Source of the DNA: Chrysopilus asiliformis
Taxonomy: Eukaryota > Arthropoda > Insecta > Diptera > Rhagionidae
Assembly (NCBI GenBank): GCA_964034945.1
Contig: OZ035963.1
Span: 37,082,361-37,146,360, forward strand
Reading direction: 5' to 3'
DNA length: 64,000 nucleotides
Part shown: one piece after another, positions 20,763-31,470 of the stretch
Layout of the letters: each line of letters opens with the position of its first letter
How positions within the stretch are numbered: position 1 is the first letter of the stretch
Translations under genes and position numbers: made by a program
The notes under the pieces: generated by a model
The model's input: the letters and a program-made list of their open reading frames with translations, nothing else
The model's database searches: none
Told to the model about the DNA's origin: nothing

Positions 20763-21895
20763 TTATTTCAACCAAACAGGCGTAACCTGTTGAAATACTT
20801 TGATTAGTTTGGCCAAATGGTCGTCCAGGTTTCTTCCATAAACTACTATGTCGTCAATGTACACGAAGCAATGGAAACCCTGCATTGCCCTAATTGATCT
20901 AAAATGTCCTCTATACGTGGCAGAGGGTAAGCATTGCCAACTACCACTCGCCATTTCTGTTCCCCGTTGGGTCCTTCTTTCTTGGGGACTACCAACAAAA
21001 GCGAATTAAACGCGCTTTTACTGTGGGTTATTATGTCTTCTTTGAGCATTCGCTGTATTTCGTATTCAATGATCCCTTTTTGCCTTTCCGGAAGTCTGTA
21101 CATTTTTCTATGCACCGGCGGAATATTAGGCAGTGTTGGGATTGTATGTTCCACTGCCGGTGTAAACGTTAAATTTTCATCCGGCAGATGAAATATATCT
21201 AGGTATTCTGCGCATATTTCTTGTATTGCTTGCAACTCTTCTGGATTTGCATATTTATCCAGTTCCAAGTTTTTCAATAAATTGTTGAACCTTATTTTTT
21301 CTTCTCTATTCAGTGTAGTTACTGCAGAGATTAGTTTTTCTTTATTATAATTTGGATTGGAATGATTATTTTCACATGTGGCTGTTTGGGTTACAGCCTT
21401 GAATGTGGTGTCTTCAAACCAATTGTTCTCCTTGAATAAGGATGTAAGGTTTATTACCGATCGTTTAATATTTGCCCGGAGGGTATCGTTTATGCAATCT
21501 TTGACAATAGTTGCTTCTTTTACGACCCGCTCCGTTGTATTCTTAGAATTATTTGAGAATGCCTTATTTGACATTTTGAGATTTTTTATTTCGAAACCGC
21601 TGATGGGAATAATTTCAACCTTTGGGATTCTAACACTTTGATCCGTATTGGTTACGTTTATAATACTGACAGTGAGTCTGTTGTTTTGGACTTTAGTTAG
21701 GCAGTTTCCCAAAAATCTTCCTGGTCTGAGTTCTTTTGAACAACAAACAAATTCGCCTTGTTTTTCAGTCAGGATTTGGCATATTTTTTCACTTCGAGCG
21801 GGGATCCTTAGTTTGGGTTCTTTTTCCGCTCTGTCAGGACCAACCTTGCTTTTCCGACTAGATTTAGGATCTATTGGTACCTCATGAGAGGTCAA
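20763..21895 (-). pseudogene. GypA second pol copy: linker and partial RT
   Basis: The frame covers the post-protease linker (IPARSEKICQI, FVCCSKELRPGRFLGN), the RT start (HRKMYRLPERQKGIIEYEIQ, LLLVVPKKEGPNGEQKWRVV), then a deletion removing the conserved 'DYRKLN' box before AYPLPRIEDILDQLGQ. A further deletion skips the catalytic Asp region and FGL box, and a shifted frame at 20763-20954 resumes at GFHCFVYIDDIVVYG. It therefore lacks much of the RT palm. It follows directly after a different truncated pol copy in the same orientation, so GypA contains two partial pols in tandem. Confidence 0.8.
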
Positions 21896-21898
21896 AGA

Positions 21899-22472
21899 CT
21901 TGGAGTTGTTCCTGACCGAAGTTTGGTTTTTCTGCTTTGTTTAGACAACGACTAGCATACGCTATTGGATGATCTTCCCTAATCTTTCCTTGAGATAATA
22001 CAGCACCGATGGCTGGCATCTGTAGTTACCATAAAGGGTTTCTCAAAGTCAGGATATGCCAATAATGGCGGGTTTATCATTGCATCCTTTAGTTTTTGGA
22101 ATGCTTGCATACACTTTTCGTCCCACTTGAACTTATTGTCTTTGCGCAATAACTTGTTAAGTGGTTCCGCTATTTTTGAAAAGTTTGGAATGAGCTTTCT
22201 AAAATAGTTAACAAGTCCTAAAAAAGATTGACGTATAGTCCTGGGTTGTGGAAACTCTTGGACATAATTATGTCTTCATTTAACATGCGTTCGATTTCTT
22301 CCTGAATGATTCCTTTTTGCCTTTCGGGTAGTCTGTACATTTTACTATGCACGGGGAGTATATTTGGCAAAGTGGGAATCGCGTGTTCTACGGCAGGTGT
22401 GTAGGTTAAATTGTCACCCGGGAGATGAAAGATATTTAGATATTCGTACAATACGTAATGAATTGCTTTCAT
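21899..22472 (-). pseudogene. GypA first pol copy: truncated RT with RNase H start
   Basis: The frame at 22218-22472 has the RT fingers (HSKMYRLPERQKGIIQEEIE) and then breaks. Sequence at 21930-22215 resumes only at the RT thumb (NYFRKLIPNFSKIAEPLNKL, KWDEKCMQAFQKLKDAM) and the RNase H start with Thr-Thr-Asp-Ala. The whole palm, including the YxDD box, is deleted. A frameshift near 22010 splits the RNase H part. Confidence 0.75.
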
Positions 22473-22497
22473 TTCTTCAAAGTGGCGTACTGGTTTA

Positions 22498-23101
22498 ATT
22501 CCAGGTTTTCCATTAATAACTTAAATCTATTATGGTCGCATTCGGACCGTATATGTAAGTCAGCTTTGGACATTACATGTTCAATTGGTTCAGATTCTTT
22601 TCTGAGAGATCGGGAGGTGTCCTCATGGTTGTTTTTGCATGAAGATCTTTTATGCATCCATCCCGATGTGATATTATTAGATTGGAGGGTATTTACATTT
22701 TGTTCTGTGTTGAACAGAATTTTAATGTTTAGGTCGTCCTCCGAACTTATTTCATTGGCGTGGAGAGGTTCCTTGCAACTATGTTTACACAAGGATTTTA
22801 AACTTCCATCGACCATGTTTTGCTTCTTACTCATGTCTTCTGAGTTGGCGTAATGGTCTAATTCCAGGTTTTCCATTAATAACTTAAATCTACTATGGTC
22901 GCTTTCGGACCTTACATATAAGTGTGCTTTGGACTTTTCTTGTTTGTATTGGAGGGTATTGACATTATATTCTGTGTCACAGAAATTTAATGTTTAGGTC
23001 GTCCTCCGAATTTATTTCATTGGCGTGGAAAGGTTCCTTGCAGCTATGTTTACACAAGGATTTTAAACTTCCATCAACCATGTTTTGCTTCTTACTCATG
23101 T
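22498..23101 (-). repeat. Tandem partial duplication inside GypA pol
   Basis: 'attccaggttttccattaat' starts at 22498 and again at 22861 (period 363). 'tttaggtcgtcctccgaa' starts at 22729 and 22994 (period 265). The two units are thus a tandem duplication, the second with an internal loss of about 100 bp. At protein level DMSKKQNMVDGSLKSLCKH appears twice. Confidence 0.85.
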
Positions 23102-23870
23102 CTTTTATGAGTAAGGTGTTTACTGGAATTAGCCTAACCTTAGGTATTTCTATTAGTTCTTCGTTCTTTGTTACGTCTATTATGCTTGCAATGATTTTGT
23201 TGTTCAGGGTTTTCGTTAGGCTGTTACCTAGAAATACTCCTGGTTTTAATTCTTTCGAGCAACATAACATTTCTCCACTTTCTGTGGTTGGTATCTCACA
23301 GATTATTTCGCGTCGAAGGGGAATCCCTATTTTTGGATTCGGAAAGTTGTTATTCTTGATTTGCTCACTTTTGCAGTTGGACATTTCGTCTACTGTTACT
23401 TCTACTGAAGTCAAAGTATTGAGCTCCTCTCGAATATTTTCTTTCCTTTTCGCGAAGGGTATTGAAATGTTTGGCTTTGTGTGTTTAAATGTTAGTTTTT
23501 TCTTTTTGCAGTCGATTGTGCAATCATTTGATAGAAAATCAAATCCTAAAATGCCATCACCCGGTATAGGAATATTTCCGTCTACGACATGAAATGTATT
23601 TGTAATTGATTTTTCAATGCACTGCCCTAGAGTTCTTCCCATACCGAATGCTGATACTAAATTTTTATGTTCCGATTGTTCAATTTTCGTATCTAACTTT
23701 AAGGATTCTTTTTTTTTTAATCAGACTTACATCTGCTCCCGTGCCTATGAGCAGATTAACATTTTTACTTTACGCAATATTTAATGGGATATTGGTTAAA
23801 CATTTTGTTGGTAACTCTAATTGTGGGGGCTGGCACTCGGAACTACGTGAGGGGCTGGAGTGACAGCCCT
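22977..23870 (-). pseudogene. GypA retropepsin and following linker
   Basis: An in-frame TAA at about 23771-23773 precedes the retropepsin. The active site reads 'NLLIGTGADVSLI': the catalytic Asp of the D-T-G triplet is Gly (codon ggc), so the protease should be inactive. The rest is well kept: LVSAFGMGRTLGQ, PGDGILGFDFLSNDCTIDC. The linker (IPLRREIICEIPTTESGEML, LKPGVFLGNSLT) then runs into the tandem duplication. Confidence 0.85.
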
Positions 23871-24287
23871 CTACCAGTTTTCCGGATTGTTACTAGTTTG
23901 GGCCCTTCGTTGGGCCTGTTGCCACTGTCGTTTAGCGGCATATTCTGATTCAATGTGGCCATACCGTAGGCAAAAAGTGCATTTTTTATTATTTCTTTCC
24001 CTGTGGTTCTGATTTTCATTTTGTGGTATGAATTCGTTTCTCCTTGGGGGATAATTATTTCTGTTTCGCGTGCATGTGTGGACGTTAAGTCCGTATGCTC
24101 TGCAGGAAGTGCAGTAAGGAGTATTTTTCCTTTTTCTGCATTCAGCATAAGTGTGACATTTCATGTTACAAAAACCACACTTGAAGTTTGACTGGTTTTG
24201 ACCAAATGCTTTGGAGTTTGGATGCTGAAATTGCATATTATATTTTGGCATTTGGTTAGCCATAGGTGCAGTTAAACCGCTTTCCAT
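23871..24287 (-). CDS. GypA gag nucleocapsid part (Cys/His knuckles)
   Basis: Starts near the gag end and holds three Cys/His clusters: CGFCNMKCHTYAEC, CTSCRAYGLNVHTC and CTFCLRYGHIESEY (the third lacks the last Cys). These are nucleocapsid-type RNA-binding knuckles. The frame differs from the main gag frame, overlapping it by 16 bases, so a frameshift separates them. Confidence 0.75.
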   Translation of the reverse strand: MESGLTAPMANQMPKYNMQFQHPNSKAFGQNQSNFKCGFCNMKCHTYAECRKRKNTPYCTSCRAYGLNVHTCTRNRNNYPPRRNEFIPQNENQNHRERNNKKCTFCLRYGHIESEYAAKRQWQQAQRRAQTSNNPENW

Positions 24288-25189
24288 GGGGAGTTTGATT
24301 GATTATACATGGGCATTGTTACTTTGTTTGCCCAAGGGGAGTTTGCTTGGTCATTGTAGGTGGATGGAGTCGCGAATTGTGGGGGCATATTTGTCATGTA
24401 ATCAATTTCTGCCAATTCTTTGGCTTTAGCCAAGATTTCACTAATTATTGAGCTACTATCTTGGAGCAAGTGAAATTTTTGGTTGGAGTTGTTTAAACCA
24501 TTTTTGAAGGTGAAGACTGCTAGTTCTTCTAGATCAGTACCCGCACTATCAAGGATTTTATGTTTTTCCTTGGCTACTTCTAAACAACGTAAATATACAC
24601 TTTTGACTCGATTGGCAAATGTCCAAACGCTTTCGCTTGGCATTTGGTACATCATCCTCATTTCATTTACCATCATTAAGTAAGGTTTACTGGGAAGTAG
24701 TTTTTGCTTTACGAGTTTAATTATGGCTTCGACTGAACTTATGTCACTACCTTTCATTAACTCGAGAGCGCGACCGCGAATTCGAGTACGGAGGAGTGTG
24801 CATAAAGCTATTTCCTCATTATCCGCGATACACGACTTAACACTTTCGCAGCATTTTACAAACGTTTTTACTTCCGTTTCTAAATGTGGCCCAATTTCTC
24901 CGGTTAAAATTGGCACATTGTTATAAATTAACACACTTAACTTATGGTAATCTAAAGACATTTTGAATGGCTTACTTTCAAGTGTTTTTGGTGTTGATGT
25001 GCTAACTGGTTTGATGCCTCCGACGATGTTGTCGAGAATCGATTCCACTACTGTGCTACTTGTGTTGTTGATTGTGGACTCGTCTTCAGATGTCGTGTTG
25101 TTGCTGTCCTCCGTTGAATCTATTGGCTTGAAGATTTTTCCGGATCTCAGTTGACTTGGTTGGTCCTGATTAGGATTACCGTTGCTCAT
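24272..25189 (-). CDS. GypA gag (matrix-capsid region)
   Basis: A 305-residue frame from an ATG at 25189 with an acidic, Ser/Thr-rich N-terminus and a capsid-like domain: LIYNNVPILTGEIGPHLETE, VKTFVKCCESVKSCIADNEE, LLRTRIRGRALELMKG, MVNEMRMMYQMPSESVWTFA. This is the layout of gag in errantivirus-like gypsy elements. The capsid region is uninterrupted. It should form the particle that packages element RNA; with pol dead, any movement would need enzymes supplied by another copy. Confidence 0.8.
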   Translation of the reverse strand: MSNGNPNQDQPSQLRSGKIFKPIDSTEDSNNTTSEDESTINNTSSTVVESILDNIVGGIKPVSTSTPKTLESKPFKMSLDYHKLSVLIYNNVPILTGEIGPHLETEVKTFVKCCESVKSCIADNEEIALCTLLRTRIRGRALELMKGSDISSVEAIIKLVKQKLLPSKPYLMMVNEMRMMYQMPSESVWTFANRVKSVYLRCLEVAKEKHKILDSAGTDLEELAVFTFKNGLNNSNQKFHLLQDSSSIISEILAKAKELAEIDYMTNMPPQFATPSTYNDQANSPWANKVTMPMYNQSNSPWKAV

Positions 25190-25885
25190 TGGTTTTCTGT
25201 CCCGCGTTGGCCCCTAAAGGCTTTCTCCAGCGTTGGTCCCGGTGGACTTTTTCCCTCGATTGCCCCGATGGGCTTTCTCAAATGTTGGCCTTGATAGGCT
25301 TTTTCCCTCGATTGCCCCGGTGGGCTTTCACTTGTTGTTATTTTACCGGAAAAAATTCACTTCAGGATCAAAAATCACTAGGCATTAATTAAGTCCATCA
25401 CTGACTTTTATTTTTTATTTAATTGAAAATTTTTTTTTTTTTTTTTTTTAAGTTTTTATTCGACTCGAATTTTGGGTTTAGAATGAATTGAATTAAATTT
25501 CCATTATTTTTCTTTTAATAAATTAAAAACTTTAGAATTTGTTTGTTAGTCACTGTTCTCAAGCCAAAAGAACTTTTTTAGTTGCATATTTTCAGGCGAA
25601 CTTGACCTTGAGTCATACAAATACACACTGGCTTACACAATTTTATTCTGAATGTCTCTCTTTTTTTTTTCAATTAAACTGCACTATTTAATTTAAGTAT
25701 TAGTGTGATTTATTAAAATTAGTATTTTTTTTTTTTTTTTTTTATATATGTGCGAAAACGTTTAGCACTTTTATAATTTTCTTCAAAGGACACCCAAAGC
25801 TTCACTCACGATGCCGATCACTTGTTTTTCTTTTACACCTTATTTTACACGCAGGATCCACTAAATGTTTTTACCGGATCCTACC
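25190..25885 (-). other. GypA leader with short tandem repeats
   Basis: Between primer site and gag. At 25201-25335 'gggctttttccctcgattgc' words recur with a period of about 59 bp. The rest is T-rich and non-coding. Confidence 0.6.
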
Positions 25886-25899
25886 GGCTGCGCCAAAAA
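25876..25899 (-). promoter_or_regulatory. GypA primer-binding site (tRNA-Ser-like)
   Basis: On the minus strand TGGCGCAGCCGGTAGGATC lies three bases inside the 5' LTR. It differs at one position from the TGGCGCAGTCGGTAG site of 17.6/297-type elements, which is assigned to tRNA-Ser. Confidence 0.8.
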
Positions 25900-26676
25900 T
25901 GTTATGTAATAATTTAAAAGGTTTTTATTACAAACACTTTATATTTCAATGTAGTATTGTTTAAAAATGTTATGTTGTAAAATGTTATATTATACTTTCT
26001 CACCTTTATTTAAATAATAATGCTATGTTATTCTTTGTTGTACATTTAAAACAATCAAGTAACTTTATTTGTTTCTGTTTCGTGACTAATACTATTTTAC
26101 AATTTTATTTCACATTCAACGACTTTAATTACTTTAATTTAATAACTTTTGTTTCTTAACTTTAACACAATAACTTTGCTAAACAATTATAAAGCCGAAT
26201 CAATTAGAATAATTGGAATTGAATGCACCAAATGCGGGTCAGTTGCACTGGTAAGATCAAGTAATTTCCGTTAAGAGACACGAACAGTCGATAGAAAAAA
26301 CTTGCTATCCGATTGGAGCCGTGAATTGAGACAAACTCTTTACCAGTTCGGATCGCTTTTATCCAAAACGATCCGAACTGGCTAAAATCTTAATCGCGAC
26401 TTCTTTTATTCGATCACCGTTTAATTCTGACTTTACTCGATTAGATCTGACTGACTACTCATTTTTCCACGCATGCTTTAGTTGCTGCCAATCTTCAAAC
26501 CGCCCACGCGCTGATCGATATTTACTTATCAATCACTCGCGGTGCTCTTGAATTGCCGAATTGGCGAAATTGATTGAAACGCTTTGTGTGACTCAATGTG
26601 TCATCTGATACGATGAACACTTGGCCGGAAATCATTGTTGATTTTAATTTATAAGTGGAATTTTCATTCCACAACA
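25900..26676 (-). repeat. GypA 5' LTR (777 bp)
   Basis: Same start, end and length as 9675-10451, and no difference found by eye. Followed by CCCT (26677-26680), the second copy of the target duplication. Confidence 0.95.
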
Positions 26677-26680
26677 CCCT

Positions 26681-27182
26681 TGCAATTACCCAACCGCCTA
26701 CAGCTCGACCATCCTGACATCCAATCGTCCCGATTGGGCCTTTGTATTTATTTTCATTAATTCATTTCATTTTTTACATCAAATTCTTAAGGTTAAAATT
26801 AAAACTATTTTACAGTGTCCGGTTTCAATGTTTAAAAAGAATTCAGTCTTAAATTAAATACATGTTTAATATGTTTTGCAAGGAAATTCAATTCATTGTT
26901 CAAATTTGAAAAAAACATATTTAGATAGATATTAATTTGATATTAAGTAGGAATAATTGGTTTGGTTAAAGTGTCGCCATGGGAATAAGTTATAACTTGA
27001 GAAACAAATTTATTGTTCTATAATTTTTTTTTTTTGACATCTAAATAATCATTAGCTGGAATAACCTTGAATAACTTTAAAATTAATGGAAATCATAATG
27101 GAATAAAAGGAATAAGACTGGAATAATCTAACAGGATTTGGGAATAAATCTGATTATGAATAAATGGGAATAATATTGGGAG
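26681..27182. other. AT-rich intergenic sequence
   Basis: Many 'ggaataa' words at 26950-27180; no coding signal. Confidence 0.4.
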
Positions 27183-27572
27183 TTATGCTATATTTACACG
27201 AATGACGAATTTGTCATTTTTTTCTTGTCATTATGTTAATTCCCGTGTAAATGGCATAATTTTTGTAATTTTTTCTGTCAGAAAATGTCAATCTCTCATA
27301 AAAGAATGAACTTGTCCATTCTTTTATGCCAGATTGTCATTCGTGCAAACGCAATATTAGTTATGACAACTTTAGTATTCAACTTTTGTCATAACTAATA
27401 TTGCGTTTGCACGAATGACAATCTGACATAAAAGAATGGACAAGTTCATTCTTTTATGAGAGATTGACATTTTCCGACAGAAAAAATTACAAAAATTATG
27501 GCATTTACACGGGAATTAACATAATGACAAGAAAAAAATGACAAATTTGTCATTCGTGTAAATGTAGCATAA
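27183..27572. mobile_element. Long foldback element (near-perfect hairpin, 390 bp)
   Basis: The left arm from ttatgctatatttacacgaa is mirrored by a right arm ending ttcgtgtaaatgtagcataa, with about 190-bp arms and only a few mismatches around a short centre near 27378. Each arm also holds a smaller inverted pair (cataaaagaatgaac / gtccattcttttatg). A transcript would form a very long double strand. Target duplication unclear. Confidence 0.85.
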
Positions 27573-28182
27573 TTGTGGAATAATGTCAAAATAATCGTGG
27601 AATAATGTTTACAGTAAAAGCGAAATGATAATAATTTAGAAATATCATATTTTTTACTGCAGAATAATAGTGTTACCACAGAATAACAGAAGGGAAACAA
27701 TCGAGAATTTCAATGTCGCACGGTAGAGAGAAGAATCGGCGATAGAAAAAAATATCTTCGACTCGCTTTAAATCTTCGAATTTTCCGGAATTCCTTTTGT
27801 TGCCTTCATAGTCAAACAGAACACGCAAAAGAGATAAAAAATATAACATGCAAAATTTGTTTTGGAGGGTTTGATACGGAATTTTTTTTCATTATTCCAG
27901 CAATCGAAAAAATCTAACTTCTCCTCACACAAAACACGTTTTAGAACATAAAACGCTATGCCGGATCGATAAAATGACAATTCGATCGAGCTTTGGTTTT
28001 ATCCATTCCAAGAAACTATTTTTCTGCCAAAATTGAAAATCAACCAAAAACTATTTCCATTGCAACCCTGTTTGCATTTTTTCTTCTTTGCACACAAACG
28101 CATATCACTTGTAAACAAAACGACGTCGGTTTGTTTACATTTTTAGTTCAATGTCTCCGAGAAAGGTTGGAACAACTATTTA
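27573..28182. other. Intergenic, nothing recognised
   Basis: No coding frame with recognisable motifs; an upstream frame open from 27993 is probably 5' untranslated sequence of the THAP-like exon. Confidence 0.3.
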
Positions 28183-28288
28183 TTATGCCAAAATTGAAAT
28201 TTTTAAAATGCCTCGTCAAGCGATGTTCCGCGGACAGCTTAAAAAATCCCGACAGAACGTTTTTTAGGGTACCGAAAGCACCAGAAAG
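28183..28288 (+). CDS. Possible first exon of a THAP-domain protein
   Basis: From the ATG near 28183 the frame reads MPKLKFLKCLVKRC, then a Ser/Asp-rich stretch and TFFRVPKAPER, followed at once by gtaaac, a good splice donor. THAP domains begin with C-x(2-4)-C and a 'F..FP/VPK.P' strand before the conserved Trp, and often split here. The partner exon (Trp, C..H, AVPTIF) was not found within the next kilobase. It could be a host gene exon, a P-element-like transposase exon or chance. Confidence 0.4.
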
Positions 28289-29210
28289 GTAAACTTTTTC
28301 GATTAGATACAAAAAAGGGGGAAAATTTAGGAAACACTAAAATTTTCTCGTAATTCCGAGGAAATCAAATTGTTTGAAAAGAATTACGTTATCCGCCGCT
28401 TCTCCGCGTATCACATAACAATAAACACGTCACAACATCCACGATTTTACACAATAAATCGGCATAAATTCAAAACGTTTCCGATATTTATCTCGATGTT
28501 TTTTTGTTCAGTTTGACGAACGTCAAACCTTGGTATTACCTGATTCAAGGGTTCGTGATTCAAAAATTGCAAAAGGCGCGTAGATTTGAATTTCAATAAA
28601 TTTTTGAACTTTGAATTTCATCTTTTGGATTTGTAAGGGTTTTAAGTTCTCAACGAATTATTTGTCGGATCTAAAAGTTTAGTCTCAGAATAGGGTATTG
28701 GAGTAATGTCGATTACATTAACTTTTTGATAAAAAAAAGTTTTTACTAAAATCTGAGCGACGAGCATTAACGCTTCTTTCAAAAAATCAACGTAATTAAT
28801 TCATACATACTAACTGTTATTAGTGATTTTAGCGGAATAAAATTATGTGCATCAACACATCCAATAGTTTAATTCTGGCAACCCCCTGGAATTTCATCCA
28901 CCATTTCTGGGCACACATATAAAGCAATTCGTGTGCTTACAAGGGAAATGAGATAGCTACATAAGGCTCGGAAAGTTCTTCGCACATCAAAAATTTTTGT
29001 TCTTCTGTTATTCTGTAGTGTTACTAAGAGTAATCATAATAGAGAATTTACAGTTCTTTACGAATTTTTTAATGAATAATTGTGAGAATAATACGGAATC
29101 ATATGATTGCCTTCCAAGATTCCTTCGTATGGGATTTGAGTAACTTGGAAGTTACTATCAACGTCTACTATGACGTAACGGTCATTGGGTAGTATTTTCT
29201 TGTAACCCAT
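28289..29210. other. Intergenic or intronic sequence, nothing recognised
   Basis: AT-rich, non-coding; it would be intron if the THAP-like exon is real. Confidence 0.3.
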
Positions 29211-29214
29211 GGTT

Positions 29215-29312
29215 ATTGGGGAACAGTAAGGGGGAAATTTGGATGTGAAAACATCCGCAAAAATAATATAATTTTGTTGTTTTTGCAGACCTTATAAGCC
29301 GAGAAATTCCAA
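29215..29312 (+). repeat. Dispersed repeat with GNRA-loop hairpin, copy 1
   Basis: Contains ggatgtgaaaacatcc (6-bp stem, GAAA loop) followed by caaaaataatataa and 'taagccgagaaattcca'. The same order, inverted, is found at 46985-47075. Confidence 0.65.
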
Positions 29313-29676
29313 TAGAACAGTAAGGTGATTTACTAGGGCGAATAATTTATTGTTTTCTTGTCTTGTAGAATTTTTTGAAGCTTTTGCTTCTCGAAATATG
29401 ACAGACGACGAGGATTGAAATGGAATGGTTCTTTATGGGAGGTCAATAGGATTTCTATTTGGAATTAATTTTCAATTTAAATTTTTATATTATTTTTCTT
29501 TCTGGAATTAGAATAAAAGTTTATTAAATTATGAAATCGTTTTCGAATTTTTTCGTCACAATTGGGATTCACATTGAGTAAGGAATAATCTTTTAAATCA
29601 TTTTTTGAATAATCTAGCTCGGAATTATCTATTGCCATAATTTGTTCGATTTCTAAATTAATGTTGACATTTGAAA
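29313..29676. other. AT-rich, nothing recognised
   Basis: No coding signal downstream of the copia break point. Confidence 0.3.
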
Positions 29677-31365
29677 TTATCTTTCGGTACCATTGTCAGA
29701 CTGCACCGATTTAATTTTTCTGCCATGCTGTGTCTCAATCATGTTTTTGAAAATCTGGAACTCATCAAATACTTCATTTTTGTGTCTTATAAATTTTACC
29801 TCACTCCAGCGAGTAGCGTCGTCAATAAACGTAACGAAGTATCTAGATTTTCCCTTAGATTCGACTCTCATCGGACCGCAGACATCTGTATGAATTATTT
29901 CGCCTGGTGTTGATTTTCTCTCCGACTTCTTTGGAAACGACTGCCGAACCATCTTCCCTTGAATACACACTTCGCACTCAATATTAGTATTTAGATCTTT
30001 AATTTCAAGTCCATGCACTAGTTTCTTCTTTAATACATCCTTTAGATCCTTTTCGTTGAGATGCTCCATTTTTCTGTGCCAATCCATCAGCGAGTTATTT
30101 TGCGATTTGCCAACACGTGCGGCTTTCACCTGTTCGGATATACGAGTATCCTTCACGTAAAATAGTCCATCAATTCGATCTGCTAATAACATAACACTAC
30201 CATCTGAGTGCAACACTTTGGCTGAGTTCTTATCGAACAACACTCGATAGCCTTTATCAACAAATTTCCCGACCGATAGCAAATTAGTTCGTAAATCCGG
30301 CACATACAATACATGCTTCAAATTAACAGTTTTTTCGTGATTATTCACACAAGAAGATAACTGAGCAACACCTTTAGCATTTATCTGTGTGGAACTAAAA
30401 TTAGCCAAATTCAGTTTGTCACATATATCCGAATTTACACAAGAAAAATTATCTAAGTCCTTACACATATGCGATGTGCAACCACTGTCAAGACACCAAT
30501 TCTTATCGTTCGAGACACTAGCTGAATACAAGGATAACGCACATGCACTAAATTCCGCACTTTCCGTTTTGCGCGCTTCATGTCGCTCATTTTTCGATTT
30601 TGACTTACAGTCCCGCGCTTTGTGACCTCGCTTTTTACACTTATAGCACGTAATTTGATTTCCGGTATCACGTTTCTCGAATTTTTCTGATTTATTCTCG
30701 TTTCGATATTTATACGACTTTTGGGCTATCATTGCGTTCTGCGCAACATTTCTCCGAGTACTATTTCTCGCGTCGCTTTCTTCAACGATTTTAATTCGCA
30801 AGATCTCTGGATTTGGAAGATCATCACGAGATTCAATAGCAATTCTGAAATTTTCGAAATTTGCTGGAAGACTGTATAGTAGCAAAATCGACAAAAGATC
30901 ATCATTAATCCCAACTTCCATATCCTTGAGCTGATCTACTGCATCAAAGAATTTTCTGAGATGGTCGTGAACATCATCACCCTCATGCATCCTGTGAAGT
31001 ACGATTTGTTTTAACAAATTAGCTTTCCGAGCAGGACCCCTGGACTGGTATATAGCCTCCAATTTCTGCCAAAGCTCTCGAGATGTTGAACAATCCTTCA
31101 CCTGCTTTAATTCGGACGAATGAATCGCAAGAAGTATGTCGGACATAGCCTTGCTGTCGCCCTCTTCCTACTTCTTTACTGCTGCTGCCGACGTCTCATT
31201 ATTTTCACCTGAGTTAAGTTTCACATTCACACCATTTGCATAATGCCACGCATCATTTTTGATCAATAGAGCTTTCATGTGAATTTTCCATGTATCAAAA
31301 TTGTCTTTTGAAAGCATTTCGATGCGCATTACGGTGGTTGAAGACATTTCAAGAAAAAATTTCAC
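29677..31365 (-). pseudogene. Copia gag-pol, truncated in integrase
   Basis: A 65-residue start (31168-31365, LSKDNFDTWKIHMKALLIKN) is separated by one in-frame TAG from a 489-residue frame. That frame holds the gag core (SRELWQKLEAIYQS, PARKANLLKQIVLHRM), a CCHC knuckle (CYKCKKRGHKARDC), protease (WCLDSGCTSHMCKD), the pre-integrase domain (DWHRKMEHLNEKDL, CEVCIQGKMVRQSF) and the integrase start with the first Asp in IHTDVCGPM. It stops just after the second Asp (QSDNGTE), so the catalytic Glu, RT and RNase H are missing. Order protease-integrase is diagnostic of Ty1/copia. Confidence 0.92.
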
Positions 31366-31453
31366 GTCACAGAATGTTCACGAACAAATCGATTAAAAAT
31401 TAAACAAATTTTATTTTTCTTCCCGAACACGTATTCTAATTCTCTATTGCGTC

Positions 31454-31470
31454 TTCTGGGCCCATAACCT
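31454..31470 (-). promoter_or_regulatory. Copia primer-binding site (internal initiator tRNA-Met)
   Basis: On the minus strand GGTTATGGGCCCAG lies about 90 bp upstream of the gag start. It is the same word used by Drosophila copia, which is primed by a cleaved initiator tRNA-Met. Confidence 0.85.

Larger units (their letters stand above)
9675..26676 (-). mobile_element. GypA: 17-kb Ty3/gypsy LTR retrotransposon with nested cargo
   Basis: Bounded by two apparently identical 777-bp LTRs and a CCCT duplication, so the two LTRs belong to one insertion. A polypurine tract abuts the 3' LTR and a tRNA-Ser-like primer site abuts the 5' LTR. Coding parts, right to left, are gag, nucleocapsid, protease, a truncated RT-RNase H and a second partial pol. 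From 10.5 to 20.7 kb the interior is other repeats, including an intact Harbinger. The pol is non-functional, yet the LTRs look new. Confidence 0.93.
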
